Of a stretch of 64,000 nucleotides of DNA, positions 43,801 to 55,004 are shown piece after piece. Under the pieces are notes generated by a model, which saw only the letters and a program-made list of their open reading frames with translations, made no database searches and was not told the DNA's origin. The stretch is from contig CAJINV010000004.1 of the NCBI GenBank assembly GCA_905178155.1, positions 8,894,411 to 8,958,410 on the forward strand, in the 5' to 3' direction. Made by a program: the position numbers and the translations under genes. How positions within the stretch are numbered: the first letter of the stretch is position 1; every line of letters begins with the position of its first letter. The DNA comes from Amoebophrya sp. A120. Its lineage: Eukaryota; Sar; Dinophyceae; Syndiniales; Amoebophryaceae.

Positions 43801-44791
43801 GTCACAAATCAGCTCTGTCATGCTAGAAGGGAAAAGATGCGGACTGTCGTGCTGGGTGGCGTGGGGAAGCCTTGCATCTTCAGGATGACAGGAAGCAGCT
43901 GGAAGTGGGAAACAGCATGACAAATTGCCTGCAAACGAGGCCACAACTGCGGCTCTTGGCCTTCTAGCATTACCAGGCGATTTGTGTACTCAAATACAGC
44001 ATCACAAATTTCGTTTTCGATATGGGGTGAGGGGATTTTCCCTTTTGATACCGAGGAGAAAAGGAGGATTGAATCCTCCGGCGGCGTCGTGCTCTTCGAC
44101 GGGTACTACAACCACCGGGTTTTCAAGCGCGGTACGGTGTACCCGGGGTTAAACATGTCCCGGGCGATGGGGGACGTGATTGGGAACCGCGAGGCGGGGA
44201 TCGTGGAGACGCCGGACTACAAAATCTTCGAGCTGACCTATTACAATGAAAAATGCCCCCTCCCCATATCAAAACGGAAATCTGTGATGCAGATTTGTGG
44301 TCACAAATCAGCTTTGTGATGCTAGAAGGCACAAGATGCGCACTGTAGTGCTGCCTAGCGTGGGAGTAAACCTATGCGTCTCCAGCATGACAGGAGACAA
44401 CTAGACGAGTGCGAAACAGCATGACAGATTACCTGCAATTTAGACCGCAGCTTCGTTTCTTGGCCTTCTAGCAATACAAGTCGACTTGTGTACTCAAATA
44501 CAGCATCACAAATTCGCGCATCTTCCGTTTCCGATATGGGGTGGGGGCTTTTTTCACTTTGATATGACCGACGAAGTGATCGCCTTTCTCGTGTGCTCCG
44601 ACGGCGTGTGGGAGTTCATCGACTGCCACGAGGCAGCCACGATTGTGCACAAGCACAAGGACAAAGAGACGGGGAAAATCAACTGCGAGAAGGCGGCCGA
44701 GGAGCTGTGCCGAGAAAGCTACCAGAGGTGGATGGACGACACTGGTGGGGAAATTTCGGACGACATCACCGCGATGATTCAAGTTCTATAA
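40804..44791 (+). CDS. PP2C-type (PPM) Ser/Thr protein phosphatase
   Basis: 409 residues assembled across six introners (families A, B, C and D) and three canonical introns (about 41022-41225, 42014-42188, 43407-43625). PPM motifs appear in order: NQDSYAF, TVFDGHG (metal Asp; the intron falls inside it), SGATATMIY, VAYCGDSRAS, VELTRDHKP, GGVVLFDG, LNMSRAMGD, LVCSDGVWEF (metal Asp) and the terminal GGEISDDITAMIQ, where DDIT replaces the usual DNIT. PP2C enzymes are metal-dependent phosphatases of cytosol, nucleus or mitochondria. The N-terminal 75 residues are variable. The first intron is inferred from frame only. A possible alternative last exon lies at 45371-45415. Confidence 0.9.
41022..41225 (+). 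other. Inferred canonical intron (boundaries uncertain)
   Basis: GTCGTC...ACAAAG, 204 nt, keeps the frame between IACASV and RRSSTGSSVC. It rests on frame continuity only; other donors are possible. Confidence 0.45.
41321..41600 (+). mobile_element. Introner, family C
   Basis: TATTCTGAGTAAAAACG...GTTTTTACATAGGATA; direct repeat CGACC at 41316-41320 and 41601-41605; joined frame TKEGDPTFDIGK. Very similar to 2487 and of identical length (280 bp). Confidence 0.92.
41666..41927 (+). mobile_element. Introner, family A
   Basis: TATCAAATGTAAAAATG...ACAGTTGATA; direct repeat GGGAA at 41661-41665 and 41928-41932; joined frame CKKGKKPESPNQDS. Near-identical to 21664. Confidence 0.93.
42014..42188 (+). 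other. Canonical GT-AG intron
   Basis: GTATAT...CATACAG, 175 nt, phase 1; joins VFDG to HGVNG, rebuilding the PP2C DGHG motif. Confidence 0.9.
42321..42582 (+). mobile_element. Introner, family A
   Basis: TATCAACTGTAAAAATG...GCACTTGATA; direct repeat GCAGA at 42316-42320 and 42583-42587; joined frame RKAQQMLENEM. Reverse-complement partner of 7877. Confidence 0.93.
42633..43321 (+). mobile_element. Introner, family B, enlarged by a nested insertion
   Basis: TATGAACTGCAAAAG...TTTTACACAGGATA; direct repeat TTCGG at 42628-42632 and 43322-43326; joined frame SRTSGATATMIY. It is 689 bp instead of about 150: foreign sequence of about 535 bp lies between the left arm (ending about 42670) and the interior that resumes at about 43207. 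Confidence 0.92.
42670..43206. repeat. GC-rich insertion nested in a family B introner
   Basis: Begins with a (GC)n microsatellite (about 42669-42685) and contains the inverted pair GGGGGTCAG/CTGACCCCCC (about 42985-43012) and a CTTCCCAGACCCGCATTT segment that echoes a family A right arm. No protein-coding frame. Exact edges unclear. Confidence 0.65.
43407..43625 (+). other. Canonical GT-AG intron with introner-like interior
   Basis: GTATAC...AAAACAG, 219 nt, phase 0; joins GDSRAS to ICFATEST. It contains GCATTACAGATC, TTGCATGACAAAC and GCATCACAAATC words typical of introners, although its splice sites are canonical. Confidence 0.8.
43740..44050 (+). mobile_element. Introner, family D
   Basis: TATCAAGAAGAAACATCCCC...GATTTTCCCTTTTGATA; direct repeat CCGAG at 43735-43739 and 44051-44055; joined frame PELPEEKRRIESS. 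Confidence 0.9.
44239..44564 (+). mobile_element. Introner, family D
   Basis: TATTACAATGAAAAATGCCC...TTTTTTCACTTTGATA; direct repeat TGACC at 44234-44238 and 44565-44569; joined frame KIFELTDEVIAF. Its interior closely matches 43740 in the same gene. Confidence 0.9.
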
Positions 44792-46662
44792 GCTACGTTT
44801 TTATGCTATGTGTTTCATCGTGGTATAATAAGTAGTTGGAGAAGTAGTAGAAGTAGAAGTAGTACCCCATGTAGTAGTATCCTACATCGCTGATCAGACA
44901 CAACAAGTCAAGTAGACCTTTTACTTGCACAGGGTTGTAGTTGCACTGTTTTTCATATATCGAGAGCGGATATCATCGAGAATTTTCGAGTTTGTAAGAT
45001 TTAGCTCGTGAATTCAAATGGAAACACGAACAACAACATCCATTGTGTGTGATTGTGTGGAAAGATCTCAGCACTCTAAGTAGACTAGTAGGTCAGCATA
45101 ACTGGCACGCATATTAGTTGTATCGGACACGGTACTCAAAATTTTTGCATAATTGCGCGACGCGAATCGGAGCTACACACGCCTTTCTCGACGACACGCA
45201 GCATAGTATTCATCTAACGCATTGTGAAGGTCTTTTTCAAACGACTTGTATAGAAGCAGCTTTTAACCACATCCTCTTGCATAAAATTTTATCAGCTCTG
45301 AATACGGTCGTGTATTTCAATTTTTCGATGGACATGATTTTCATGGTGTATTTTTCTTCCTCTTTTTCAGGCCAAAGATCTTTCAAACAAGTGGAGGGAG
45401 CTCAATCGAAAATGAAGGAGGTTGTAACTATTGCTTTATGTCGTGGTCAAGCTACTGGTGCCATTACCATTACTCGCCAGTGGTCTTCTGTTCGAAGTAT
45501 CGACATACTGTGTTCGTAGTCAGCATCGAATGATGCAGGTCGAGGTCGAATGATCTTTTCTGAAAACTTAGACTTCTGATCTTTTCTTGGAGACAGAGAT
45601 GGTTCTGTATGCAAGATTTATACAACTGTTGTGCTCTATTTTCCCGTTGCAAATGCAAAGTAATTACCTACCGTCCGAAAAGCCTATCTCGGTATGAGTC
45701 AGTTATTTTCAGGTTTTGTGAAAGCAAAAAAACAAAAAGTTGAAATTCGTTGAGATTTGTTCTGCTGTGTAGGTACTCGGTCATACCTTGGCGGCACTGA
45801 GTCTGTGAAGAAAGACAAACCAACGTCGAAGAATTCCACCGACAGAGCTTTCGTTCTTTCCGTTCCAGTCTCATGCATCGTTCAGCCTCGGCATCGGCTC
45901 GAACCCGATATGAGTAAATGACTCTTTTTATTTTTATTTCCTTTTCCGATTTTTTCGTTTTCTTTCGTACACAGTCCTTTCCTTTCGTCAGCGCATGACA
46001 AGAGGATTTCGTTATCTTGGCCACCTTCGATTTTTTTCAAGCAGCACGTAGCTGAAGCATCAGAATAAAGTAAATCACCAGCATACCCTCTTAATATGAG
46101 ACTGCCCTTCGACGTGATGATCGTGGTCTGCGCGACCGGTAAACTGCACTGCCTGTCGTTCTGGGAGATCGCAGCAGTTCGTGTCGTGATGGTTAGCACG
46201 TTTCTTGTCGTGCAACATTTATTTCATCGTACGTACGGACGCTTGTAAGTAGCAGTAGCTTGTACAACGTGCAAATCAAGTAGTGCTCAGTTCCCTTGGT
46301 GTATGTGGTATTTATCGGGCTGAAGCGGAAAGGTGTACACGTTTTTCACTGTTACGACTGCTCCACTTGAATGGTATACGTCCTCGTCAAGAACAGAACC
46401 AGATCTGACAAAGGTGGTTGTCGTTGTTCGTACACCACTCAGGTCAAGCGTATAGTCACGCACCACAAGAACTAATCGTGTCAATCTAAAGCTACAAACA
46501 AAATTGGAAATAACAATAACGCCAACGCAGTTCCCAGGATTTTAGTTGTGGTTCACAACGACAACGTGCTCACAGCATCTTTTTTTCCTAAGCTGCTACA
46601 TAGCAAAGCGCACACTTCTGCTCGTGCTCTAGTCCGTCATAATCTTTACGACACAAGAGAAA
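44792..46662. other. Intergenic, no confident gene
   Basis: AT-rich spacer of 1.9 kb. It holds a polypyrimidine tract plus CAG at about 45357-45370, followed by a short open segment (AKDLSNKWRELNRK then stop) that could be a terminal exon, and a sequence at about 45556-45606 that recurs near 50653. No RNA gene recognised. Confidence 0.5.
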
Positions 46663-48670
46663 ATGTCCGCACCAGGAGAAGGCACTATCAGCATGGGCAA
46701 GACAAGCAAAGCGACGCGGCAGGGAGCAGCCGCGACGGGCGCCCCGCTCGTGACCGGCGCACCGCCCCCCCCCCCCCCCGTCCGCTCGACAGCACGTTTT
46801 GCTCCCACCGGGAAAGGCGTGTCGCCGGTGTCGCGCGAGGTGGACGACTACTGTGCGGGGGAAGTCGCCGCCGACTGTCCGCCTGTGGTCGGTCCGCAAG
46901 GGGATGTCGAAAGCGGATTTTTGGACAACAGCGACAAGAACCACGACGACGAAGACGATGTTCTTTCTGCCGCCACCGGCAAGGATGATGCTGCAAAGCT
47001 ACCGGGGGCGGACGCCGCGCGCTCTTCCTTCGTGTCCTACGACACCTTCCCGGCGAAACAGAAGCCGCACAGCAAAAGACTCTCAAAGCCGGCTTTGGCG
47101 AAGGTTTCGGCCATTACGGCGGAGCGTGCTTTCTTCGCTGGTGGCTTGGGCTCTCGTGCGTTTCTGTGGACGTCCTGCGCCTTAATGGGTTTGGTCTTGA
47201 TTCTGATGACCTTCGGCTGGGACACTGCAGGAGCAGGTAAGTATACTTTGCTGCATGAGATTTGTGCCTCAAGCTGATGAACAGCGACTGAGAGTTGTGT
47301 CTATACAGGATGCGAAATCGTAGTAGGAGTAGTTCTTCAAAGTCTTTTTATTCCACCTCCCTCGGGAGCGAAAGCGAATGCACGGCCAAAATTCAGCGTA
47401 TTTATGCAAGGGTGAAGAAGAGCCTGGGCTGCATCAGGAGCTCGCGCATGATCATGCGAACTTGAACTTCAAGGAAATCCTCGCGAAAAAAAAAAGCATG
47501 GAATCAATCGGAGATCTTCTTTTTCTTCTTTGTGAGCAGTCGGAGTGTAGAACATCTGGACGAGGATGTCAGCGTATTTTTTGAAAGTGAGGAAGTGTTG
47601 AAGTTAAAAACTAACCCCAACAGTTGACGCATGCTTCGGCTTCCTGCTGCCGTCTACGGTCTGGTCCGAGACGCTCTGGACGCGGGGCCGATGGCGTCGC
47701 GGACGCATCCCTCCGCTATCCAATGCAAACTTGTCTTGATATGGAAGATGAAAACAAACTGTTGCAGACCCACACACTTGCCATGTAGTTTTTGCACCTG
47801 CGAAGACGTCTGGAGTGCACGCGGAGCGAGCATGACAAATTCCGCGCAGGCTTCTCCATGCCTACACCGCATGAGGAGTCGGCCTCTCTCGCTGGGAAAC
47901 AAATTTTTCTGGGGTCCATATCTTCGAGGCAGCTCAGTAGATTGCTCTTCCTGCTGGTGCTGCCTGAGGTTCTGCCAGAATCAGGCTCATAACAGATTTG
48001 CGTCCTCTTTTTCCGGAAACAGACATATTTGCAACTCATGACCGTGAAAGCGAAACAATGGGCAACTGTGGCAGAGAGAACTGCATTCTCGCAAGCGGGA
48101 GCAGCAAACGCCACCGAAGCCGCGTCGCCGTCGTCCTTCATTTTTACCGGAAAACAGCAGGTGCGAGATCCATTCCACTCATACGGGTGGGAGAAAGAGG
48201 AGCTGCTCTGCAAAAACGTAAAGCGGCAAGCGGAAAGAGAAGAGTGCGAAAAGCCCCTTATGTCAATTTATAACGACCACGACCAGATTGGACGCACGAT
48301 CCCGATTGGGGCCTGCTGGTGGAACGACTCCAAATTGGGTCCCTTTCAAATGGGAACCCCAGGGTGTCTGTTGGATGCAGACCATCTGCAAGAAGGTGAC
48401 CAAACCGGCTGGGAGAGCCAGTGTTTGCGTCACAGCTTTTACAACCCGGGCGCAAACGACATCTGCCAAAAGGGAGAGCTGAAGTGGTGCGAGTGGCAGG
48501 GAGCGGAGATTAAGTTGCCCCACGACGATCATCAGTCCGAACAACGATCGTGCATCGGCTACGACCGCGGCTGCTGCGTTCCGCGAGGCAGCAAGGCCGC
48601 GGGAATCGGGTGGAAGTTCAGCCCCTTCAAAACCACCAGTCGCGAGATCGTGGCAACGATCTTCTACTGA
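46663..48670 (+). CDS. Type II membrane protein with Cys/Trp-rich ectodomain, unknown
   Basis: The first exon codes a Pro/Ala-rich and acidic cytoplasmic part and one membrane helix (FLWTSCALMGLVLILMTFGW). A canonical intron (47237-47623, GTAAGT...CCAACAG) follows. The last exon (from about 48041) has a Cys/Trp-rich luminal or outer domain (IGACWWNDSKLGPFQMGTPG, CEWQGAEIK, CIGYDRGCCVPRG). The middle exon 47624-47716 is a problem: the canonical splice enters one frame, but the diverged introner at 47717-48040 joins correctly only from another frame, so one boundary is not resolved. A 14-base C run (about 46767-46780) encodes the polyproline stretch and could be unstable. No family recognised. 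Confidence 0.6.
47237..47623 (+). other. Canonical GT-AG intron
   Basis: GTAAGT...CCCCAACAG, 387 nt, the longest canonical intron seen. The acceptor is plausible, but the downstream frame conflicts with the next intron. Confidence 0.55.
47717..48040. mobile_element. Diverged introner related to family A
   Basis: TATCCAATGCAAACTTGTCT on the left and GACATATTTGCAACTCATG on the right are degraded family A arms. Flanks TCCGC/ACCGT match at 3 of 5. The interior has GCATGACAAATTC and GCATGAGGAG words. Confidence 0.6.
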
Positions 48671-51142
48671 CCGTTGTCTTCGTCGAGGAGGAGATGTTTT
48701 CGCGAAGTTTTTTCACGAATGTGCAAGCTCACCATCTTTTACAAATTTAATTTTTTTTTTGGAAAAATGAAAACTTCAACTCTGACTGAAACCGCGACGA
48801 AGAAACTCGTCCGACTATGTTAGTACTAGGCGTCATCGCTGACAGAACGTAGTAGCAAAAGCCGGGTCATCGCTTACAGAACGTAGTTTCGGGTTGTTTG
48901 AATGTTGTACAAGCCACTTTGTTTTCATCAAATCTTTTCGAAGCTAAAAGTAAAATAAACCAGACAAAATTTAATTTCTTGTTCGCTCCTTATCTGACTT
49001 ACTCATCAAGCAGCAGACGCGACGACATTCAAACGCAACTGCATTTTGTTTTCAACGTTTTTGATTTTGCTTTGCTTTTCTTGTTCAAGTTTTTCAAAGT
49101 AAAAAAGCAAATGGAAGTACTTGAAGTTTTTAGCATCTAAGCGGTTCTTCTACTTCTTCTTTGGTTGCACGCCTACGGCACTCTCCGGCTGTCTTCGTAC
49201 GAACTATTTCCGATTCTGCGCATAGTCGGCCGGTAAGTGCGCCAGGACGTAATACCAGCAAGGCCTACGTTTTTTTTTTTTCATCGAATCAACAAGAAAT
49301 GCCATTGAAAGAAGAAACGCATTCAGATCAACATTACCAATCACCACTCGTCGTCGGAATACGAATTTCAATTTCCGTCGCATTTTCTGTTTATTGGAAG
49401 TTCTTTTACAACACCAGCCGTGCCAATTTTCACCCCGTATTTCTTTCCTGTGGAGGTCCCCGGCGTTGTTCAGAAAACAGCAGCCCTGCTGTAGGCATTT
49501 TTAGTGCCGCCCAATCCCCGCACACCCAACACTGGATACGCAAAAGCACCCAGCACTGGATACGCATAAAAATAAAAATATCTGCGCATAAAGTACCCGA
49601 AGCCTAGGACTCTGGACGGCCAAAGCCTAATTGACATGCTTATGGTCTTCTTCAATGAAGATGGAGAAGCGAAAAAACGCCTCTGTGTACTTAGTTTTTT
49701 TGAAGCCTCCACAGCACGTTTTTTTTTTCAACCTCCCGCCCCCACATTGTAGCCCAATAGGTGAGTGCCGCTATCATAGATCTTTTCTTCGTCCGACTGC
49801 GTATCTATAGAGCTTAAGTAAGGTAATATTTAATCTACTTCTACTATGTCTTGGGCTTGGAGCGAACAGGAACAACCAAGCTTCATGATATCTAGACTAT
49901 ATTTGCCAGTCGGACGATGACGATCATTTAGATTGTAGCGGTCTCCTTCTGCGTGCCCAACCCATACCCGGAAGTAGTTTTTTTATATCTCTATTTGTAG
50001 TCCCACCCTGAACGAGTAAAGACGCAAAAAAAAAGCGCTATAAAAGCGCCAGGGCGCTCGTTCAAAACTCTTATCCCCCATTTTAGCAGCTTTGTGAAGT
50101 CGAGCAGGTAAACAATAAGAAGATAGGCAGAATAGTTCGACAACAATTATCCGCAAAGCAGTTTTTTCGAAATCTTTTTCGACCCCCACACGATGAAAGC
50201 CAGAAGCTAGCACTTTCGGGAGACGAGAACTTCCTAAACAGGAAGGGATGGCGTTGCTGCTCAGGAGATAGCACAAAGTGAATGCTTCTAAACGGTTTTC
50301 GAATAGTTTTACCCGACCCGTCCCCAAAAAAATCGTCTCGAGAGGTAAAGCCGCCTCGAAAAGGCTTTCCCCCGTGGAGGTCGTGTTGCGTCAGCAGCGA
50401 GGGCTCGAGCAATGACCGAGGGTGCCCCCGCGAGCCACGCACGCTCTCTAGGTAGGTGCTTTGGCCACCTTCATGTTTGTTCCGTACAAAGAAATATTGG
50501 CGTCTTAATGTGCTTGCGCTGTGCTTGTTGCCTCATTTGTTCTTTCCTCGGGGCCGCATGGTAGTACTTCCTGCCCTTGATGCCCTCTTACTGCAAGACT
50601 TTAGCTATTATACTAACATTGAAATTGATGAAGGTCGGGGCTTGCTCAATGTTGATCTTGTCTAAAACTTTTGATCTTTCGTTGGAGACAGAGATGATCC
50701 ACCTGTCGCAGCAGGAGAGTACAGCACTAAAGATGTTGAGGGACAACTGCAGTTCTACCCGCCTTCCAAGACAGAAGCTCATGGAGGTTTTTGACGGTCG
50801 GTTTAAAATCAAGGTCCGTGTGGTCGAAGAGAATGAAGGTTCTTCGCGCGCTCTGCTTTTTGGTTTTGGACGTCCTTGATCATCGTGATTCATATAAATC
50901 GTAAAAATCCCTTTTGACCAGTTTCCCAACCCCCCATTGGCTCCGTCGCACTCAAAACTATGACCCGCACCTTTCATTGCTCAAATGATTTTCGTTTTCC
51001 TTATTTCGAGTTAATATCTTTCTTCTCGCCAGCTTATCCTGAATTGAAGCTTCCAAATTGAAGAGTAAAAAATGGCAAGCGCGTTCTTAGGTTTGTCGCC
51101 CATCAATGCGCCGAAAGTGGACAACTTTTTAAAAGCGTTAAC
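48671..51142. other. Intergenic, no gene recognised
   Basis: The longest gene-free stretch (2.5 kb). It contains a tandem pair of CACTGGATACGCA units (about 49532-49566), T-runs, and a segment near 50653-50698 similar to 45556-45606. Short frames on both strands lack any recognisable feature. No introner arms were seen. Confidence 0.55.
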
Positions 51143-53592
51143 ATGATGCTCCTCACGTTTCTGCGGAGCCTGGCGCCCTGTGGCGATGACGATACATGCG
51201 CGTCGTTCTCGTTTGGGCGAAGCAAGGCTGGGTCGAAGGAATACAACGATGGCAGCGATGAAAAAGAAGGTGTCGGGGCTGCAGGTGGCACTAATGTCGG
51301 CACGACCACCAGCCCCGAAGTCGTGGTTGCTTTCAACCGCCGTCCTACCGCCCCGAGCGAGCGCAATGCCACGCTGCGACAATCAAATGAGATACTCGCC
51401 GGGAGATCTATCCAGGAAGTTCTGCGGCGGCGCTGCCTCGAATACATCTACGCACGAGAATATCGTGAGAAAAAAGTGTTTCACTGTAAGGCTTTTGCAG
51501 GTTTTGCATCACAAGTTTGTTCTACATGACAGAGAAAATTTGCCATGCCAGGTTCCTAAGGGAAAACACAGCTAAAAATCCACTGTCTTGCATGTGTAGC
51601 AAGACAAATACTTCTGTGTTCAATTTTATGCATCACAAGTTTACAGTGAAACAGTTTTTTCTTGCGATAGAAAACTGGACTGGTTCCCACCTGATGTCGC
51701 GGAGAAGATGCAGGAGATAATATTGAAAGGAAAAACTCCCCCTCCCCATATCGAAAAGGCATGTTTCCGAAAATTTGTGTTGCTGATTTGAGGTCACAAA
51801 TCACATTTGTCTTGCAAGAAGACAAGTGCAAAAGCTTCGCCCCTTTTATGGAAGCGATTTGTCATGCTGTTGGGCCTAAAGGGCAGCCGTTTGCCATGCT
51901 GAGCAACTAGGCCGATACGCCCCTGCATAGCCTGGGGATCTGGTCGCAATGCCTTCCTGCAATACAAAGCTGATTTGTGTACACAAATCCAGCATCAGAA
52001 ATTTCGTTTTGATATGGGGAGGGGGGATTTTTCCTCTCGATAGATAAGCATGGTTAGAAGTACAGCAGAGGAAAATCTTAATCTTCAAAATAATGCCGAC
52101 GCAAAGGAGCTTGGTGTTTCATCTGTTATTTCCCCCGGCGACCCCGATATCGAATGGCTGAAGGTGGCCACGACAAAAACACTGTCCCGGACGAATTCTG
52201 GAAATGTGCAATTAGAGGATTCCGAATCGTGGATCGACTCCTTTCACCTCCGTTACGAGATCGACGAAATTGAGTCTCTGGTGATGCAGCTTCTCAAAGG
52301 TGTTCGTGTTGAGCCGGAAGATGGTCCGAACGCTTTGTGCGAGGTCTTAAACGAGCTGCAGTGCCTGCCGAGAGTCGCGCCCGGGCTGGTGAAGAAAGAC
52401 TGCGCGGAATTTGGCAGTTGGATGTCCGCGGATGCGGTCACCGTGAAGCAAAACGGCTTAAGATTGCTGTTGTTCGAATGCTTACCGCTGGCAACTCGTG
52501 TACAACAATACGTTCAGTCTTCCGCTTCGAGGACACTACTGGGCCAAGAGCGGGCGGGGATTGAGCGGGAGCTCTGGTACCAGCGGGGACGGAATGAGAG
52601 GCTGGTATCGGCAGGGAAAGAGCATGTCCGGCCGGAGCAGCTCGTAGCGCCGATAACTAGTAGACAGGAAGAAGGCGGTAAGAACGCCTTGAAAGATGAG
52701 GATGGCCAGAGCTTGAAGGGATCACTTTACCTGGAGAAGTATGCAGAAATGCTCGTTTCGTCTTACTCCTTTTTGACGGATGCCTCGCTCGGGGAGATCT
52801 TTGGTGCTCTGAACAAAGTTGTCCAAGAACAAAGTAGCGGCCACCATAATTACCGAGAAGCGCATGTACCTAAGCATCTCGATGCCGCCCTTGCCAGCTA
52901 CGTTTTGGAAGTCTGGCGCGAGTTTTCTGCTCTCCCCCCAGACCTTCAGGGAGACGGAGTTCATCTCTCGGGCTCGAACCACCTTGGTGCAGTAGTTGTG
53001 CAGAACACATACCGCAAAAAGATTCTGGAACGTCATTGGTGGGAGAAGGAAGGCCCGGAGTTGCGGTCAAAGATACTTCATCTTGATAAAGACCAGAAAA
53101 ACTACCCCTCGCTCACAGAGGCTTTTCGGCGCATTGAGGGTCTGGAAAGGGGTTTAACCATCGAGCAGAGGGCCCAACAGCAGGTGAACAGATTGCTACG
53201 GGAACATGGGGACCAAGAACAGAATATGAACTGCAAAAGCATCGTATTCGTATAAATGCATTACAAATTTCTTCAGCACGAGAAATAAAATTTGTAGTAA
53301 TGCGGATTTGCCTTAAGAAAAAGATTTGCATTTGTAATGCATGACTGCAATTACCACAAGTACGATACTTTTGCACAGGATACAGAAACTGCTCGTCGAC
53401 CTCTCATCTACTTCAGGACCGGAAATAAACGAGGTTGAGGCGCAGAGGAGGAAAAAAGCCTTTCAGCAGCTGCAACTGCAGTGGCATCCCGACAAGGAGC
53501 CAGATCCGGAGAAGAGGAAAATCGCGACCGCCGTGTTTCAATTACTCCAAGACGAAAAGCCACGGTTTCTTGGCGAAATAAACTGTTCATAA
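51143..53592 (+). CDS. Protein with C-terminal J-like (HPD) domain
   Basis: 581 residues across three introners: family E 51461-51669, family D 51721-52042 and family B 53225-53382. The joined frame reads YIYARELDWFPPDVAEKMQEISMVRST and later DQEQKLLVDLSS. Most of the protein is helical without recognised motifs. The C-terminus carries AFQQLQLQWHPDKEPDPEKRKIA and ends VFQLLQDEKPRFLGE, a J-like module with the HPD tripeptide seen at the C-termini of several alveolate proteins. HPD loops stimulate Hsp70 ATPase, but a full J domain is not obvious, so co-chaperone activity is only possible. The start at 51143 is the first ATG in frame. The long frame beginning MVRST at 52050 is not the true start, because an introner lies directly before it. 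Confidence 0.75.
51461..51669. mobile_element. Introner, family E
   Basis: TATCGTGAGAAAAAAGTG...CAGTTTTTTCTTGCGATA; repeats GAGAA/GAAAA; removing 214 nt gives in-frame YARELDWFPPD. Same length (209 bp) and similar ends to 29956. Confidence 0.88.
51721..52042 (+). mobile_element. Introner, family D
   Basis: TATTGAAAGGAAAAACTCCC...GGGATTTTTCCTCTCGATA; direct repeat GATAA at 51716-51720 and 52043-52047; joined frame EKMQEISMVRST. Confidence 0.9.
53225..53382 (+). mobile_element. Introner, family B
   Basis: TATGAACTGCAAAAG...TTTTGCACAGGATA; direct repeat CAGAA at 53220-53224 and 53383-53387; joined frame GDQEQKLLVDLS. Confidence 0.92.
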
Positions 53593-54010
53593 GCTGCAAG
53601 AAGTGAGTTCATCAAGTACAATGCGTGTTTGTGATATTCACAAAAACATTTGTAAAAGCTTGAAATTCGGGTACAGTAAGTAACACAAGCAACAGCTGCC
53701 CGAGCGAGCGACAGCTTCGGCCCTAGCCGCATGAAAAACAGGTAAGTGTTCGTGCGAACTGGCGAGAAATACAAGGTTCTTGCTCTTCATTCTGCAGGTA
53801 AGAAAACGATCAAACCTTCGCACAGCATCAGAAACACTACGGCAGTACGGCGCTTTGTTTCTAGGCCCATACAGCCTTCAAGAAAAATATGGGATCTAAG
53901 AATCAATAAAAGTGTTGCACTAGTAGTAACTAACTACAAAAACACTACAATCTTGTCCAGCAAGTTGTAGACGGCGAAACCACAAGCATCAATCTCACTG
54001 CTTTGCTAAA
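53593..54010. other. Intergenic; right part is the source of a duplication
   Basis: No gene recognised. From about 53907 onward the sequence is repeated at 60002. Confidence 0.65.
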
Positions 54011-55004
54011 ATGGCGCACCGAAAAACAAAGAGGAGAAAACCTTTACCATGTTCCGTGACAGCCGCCACGATCTCCACTGCAGCTGCATTAGCGCTCCTC
54101 GCGAGAGTTGTTCTGTCCGAAAAGCCTTTTGTTCTTTCCTCCCAGAACCAAAACTGGTTTCCCGATCACGACTGCAGAAATTCGGAGAAATGGAACCACT
54201 GGCGGGAACAAATCCGCGACCAGCCCACGTGGCTGCGGCCGGAGAACACGAAGGTGCAAGCGGGAATTGTGGACTTCTACTTGAAGCAAAATCCATCTGG
54301 ACAAGACCAGGCGTACAACAGCGACCCGGCGGACCCAAGTGCTCTCCTCCCCCACGAAGGGAAGATGTATGAGGATTGTTATCTCGGCGCCCTCTACTCC
54401 GGCCTGATCGTCATGCTGACCTGCTGGCTGCGACAAGACTCGTGCTACTTTGAGAACGAGCAGAAACTGCAGAGAATGTTCCCGCCTTTAAGAGTCCTGA
54501 TCGGGACGGAGTGGCCGATATTGGAGACGTTGGCGGAGACAGATTGGTCCGCGAGTCCGAGCGCAAAGGATCTGCAAGTGACCTGCGATTTTCCCACAGA
54601 GAAAAAACCGCTCGTGGACTGGACACGGTTCAAGGAAGTATAGAAAATGGTACTTCTTCTTCTAGTTCTATCTTCTTCTGTAGTACCTGCGTCGTGAAGG
54701 CTGTTCTTGGTGTTGGCTTCTGGAATTTCAATTTCAGTGCACCGCGTGTGCATGTGGTGCATGAGAAGTGTTGCTGTGTACTAGCAGGGCAGTCATTTTA
54801 CATCACAAATTCTTTCTAGGTTTTCACGACCTCGCCAAATTCCTGGTTCGACTACGCCGTGAAAATCGCCTACGGGAAAGAGCTGGAACAAAACACCCAA
54901 GTAGCCATCGCCGAATGCCCCCTTGGGTTCCTGACCGCGAACATTGTGAAAGCGTTGCTCTGCGCGAACACGGAGTCCGTGTGTTTCCCCGCCCACGCCG
55001 GCGC
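53907..55004 (+). repeat. Source copy of a 1.1-kb segmental duplication
   Basis: Covers the leader, exon 1, intron and part of exon 2 of the glycosyltransferase gene. It matches 60002-61110 nearly base for base with a few substitutions and small indels. Confidence 0.92.

Noticed and set aside
52050-53255. A 401-codon frame starting MVRSTAEENL taken as a complete gene
   Set aside because: An introner ends eight bases before this ATG, and the frame continues from upstream exons; the stop at 53253 lies inside another introner.
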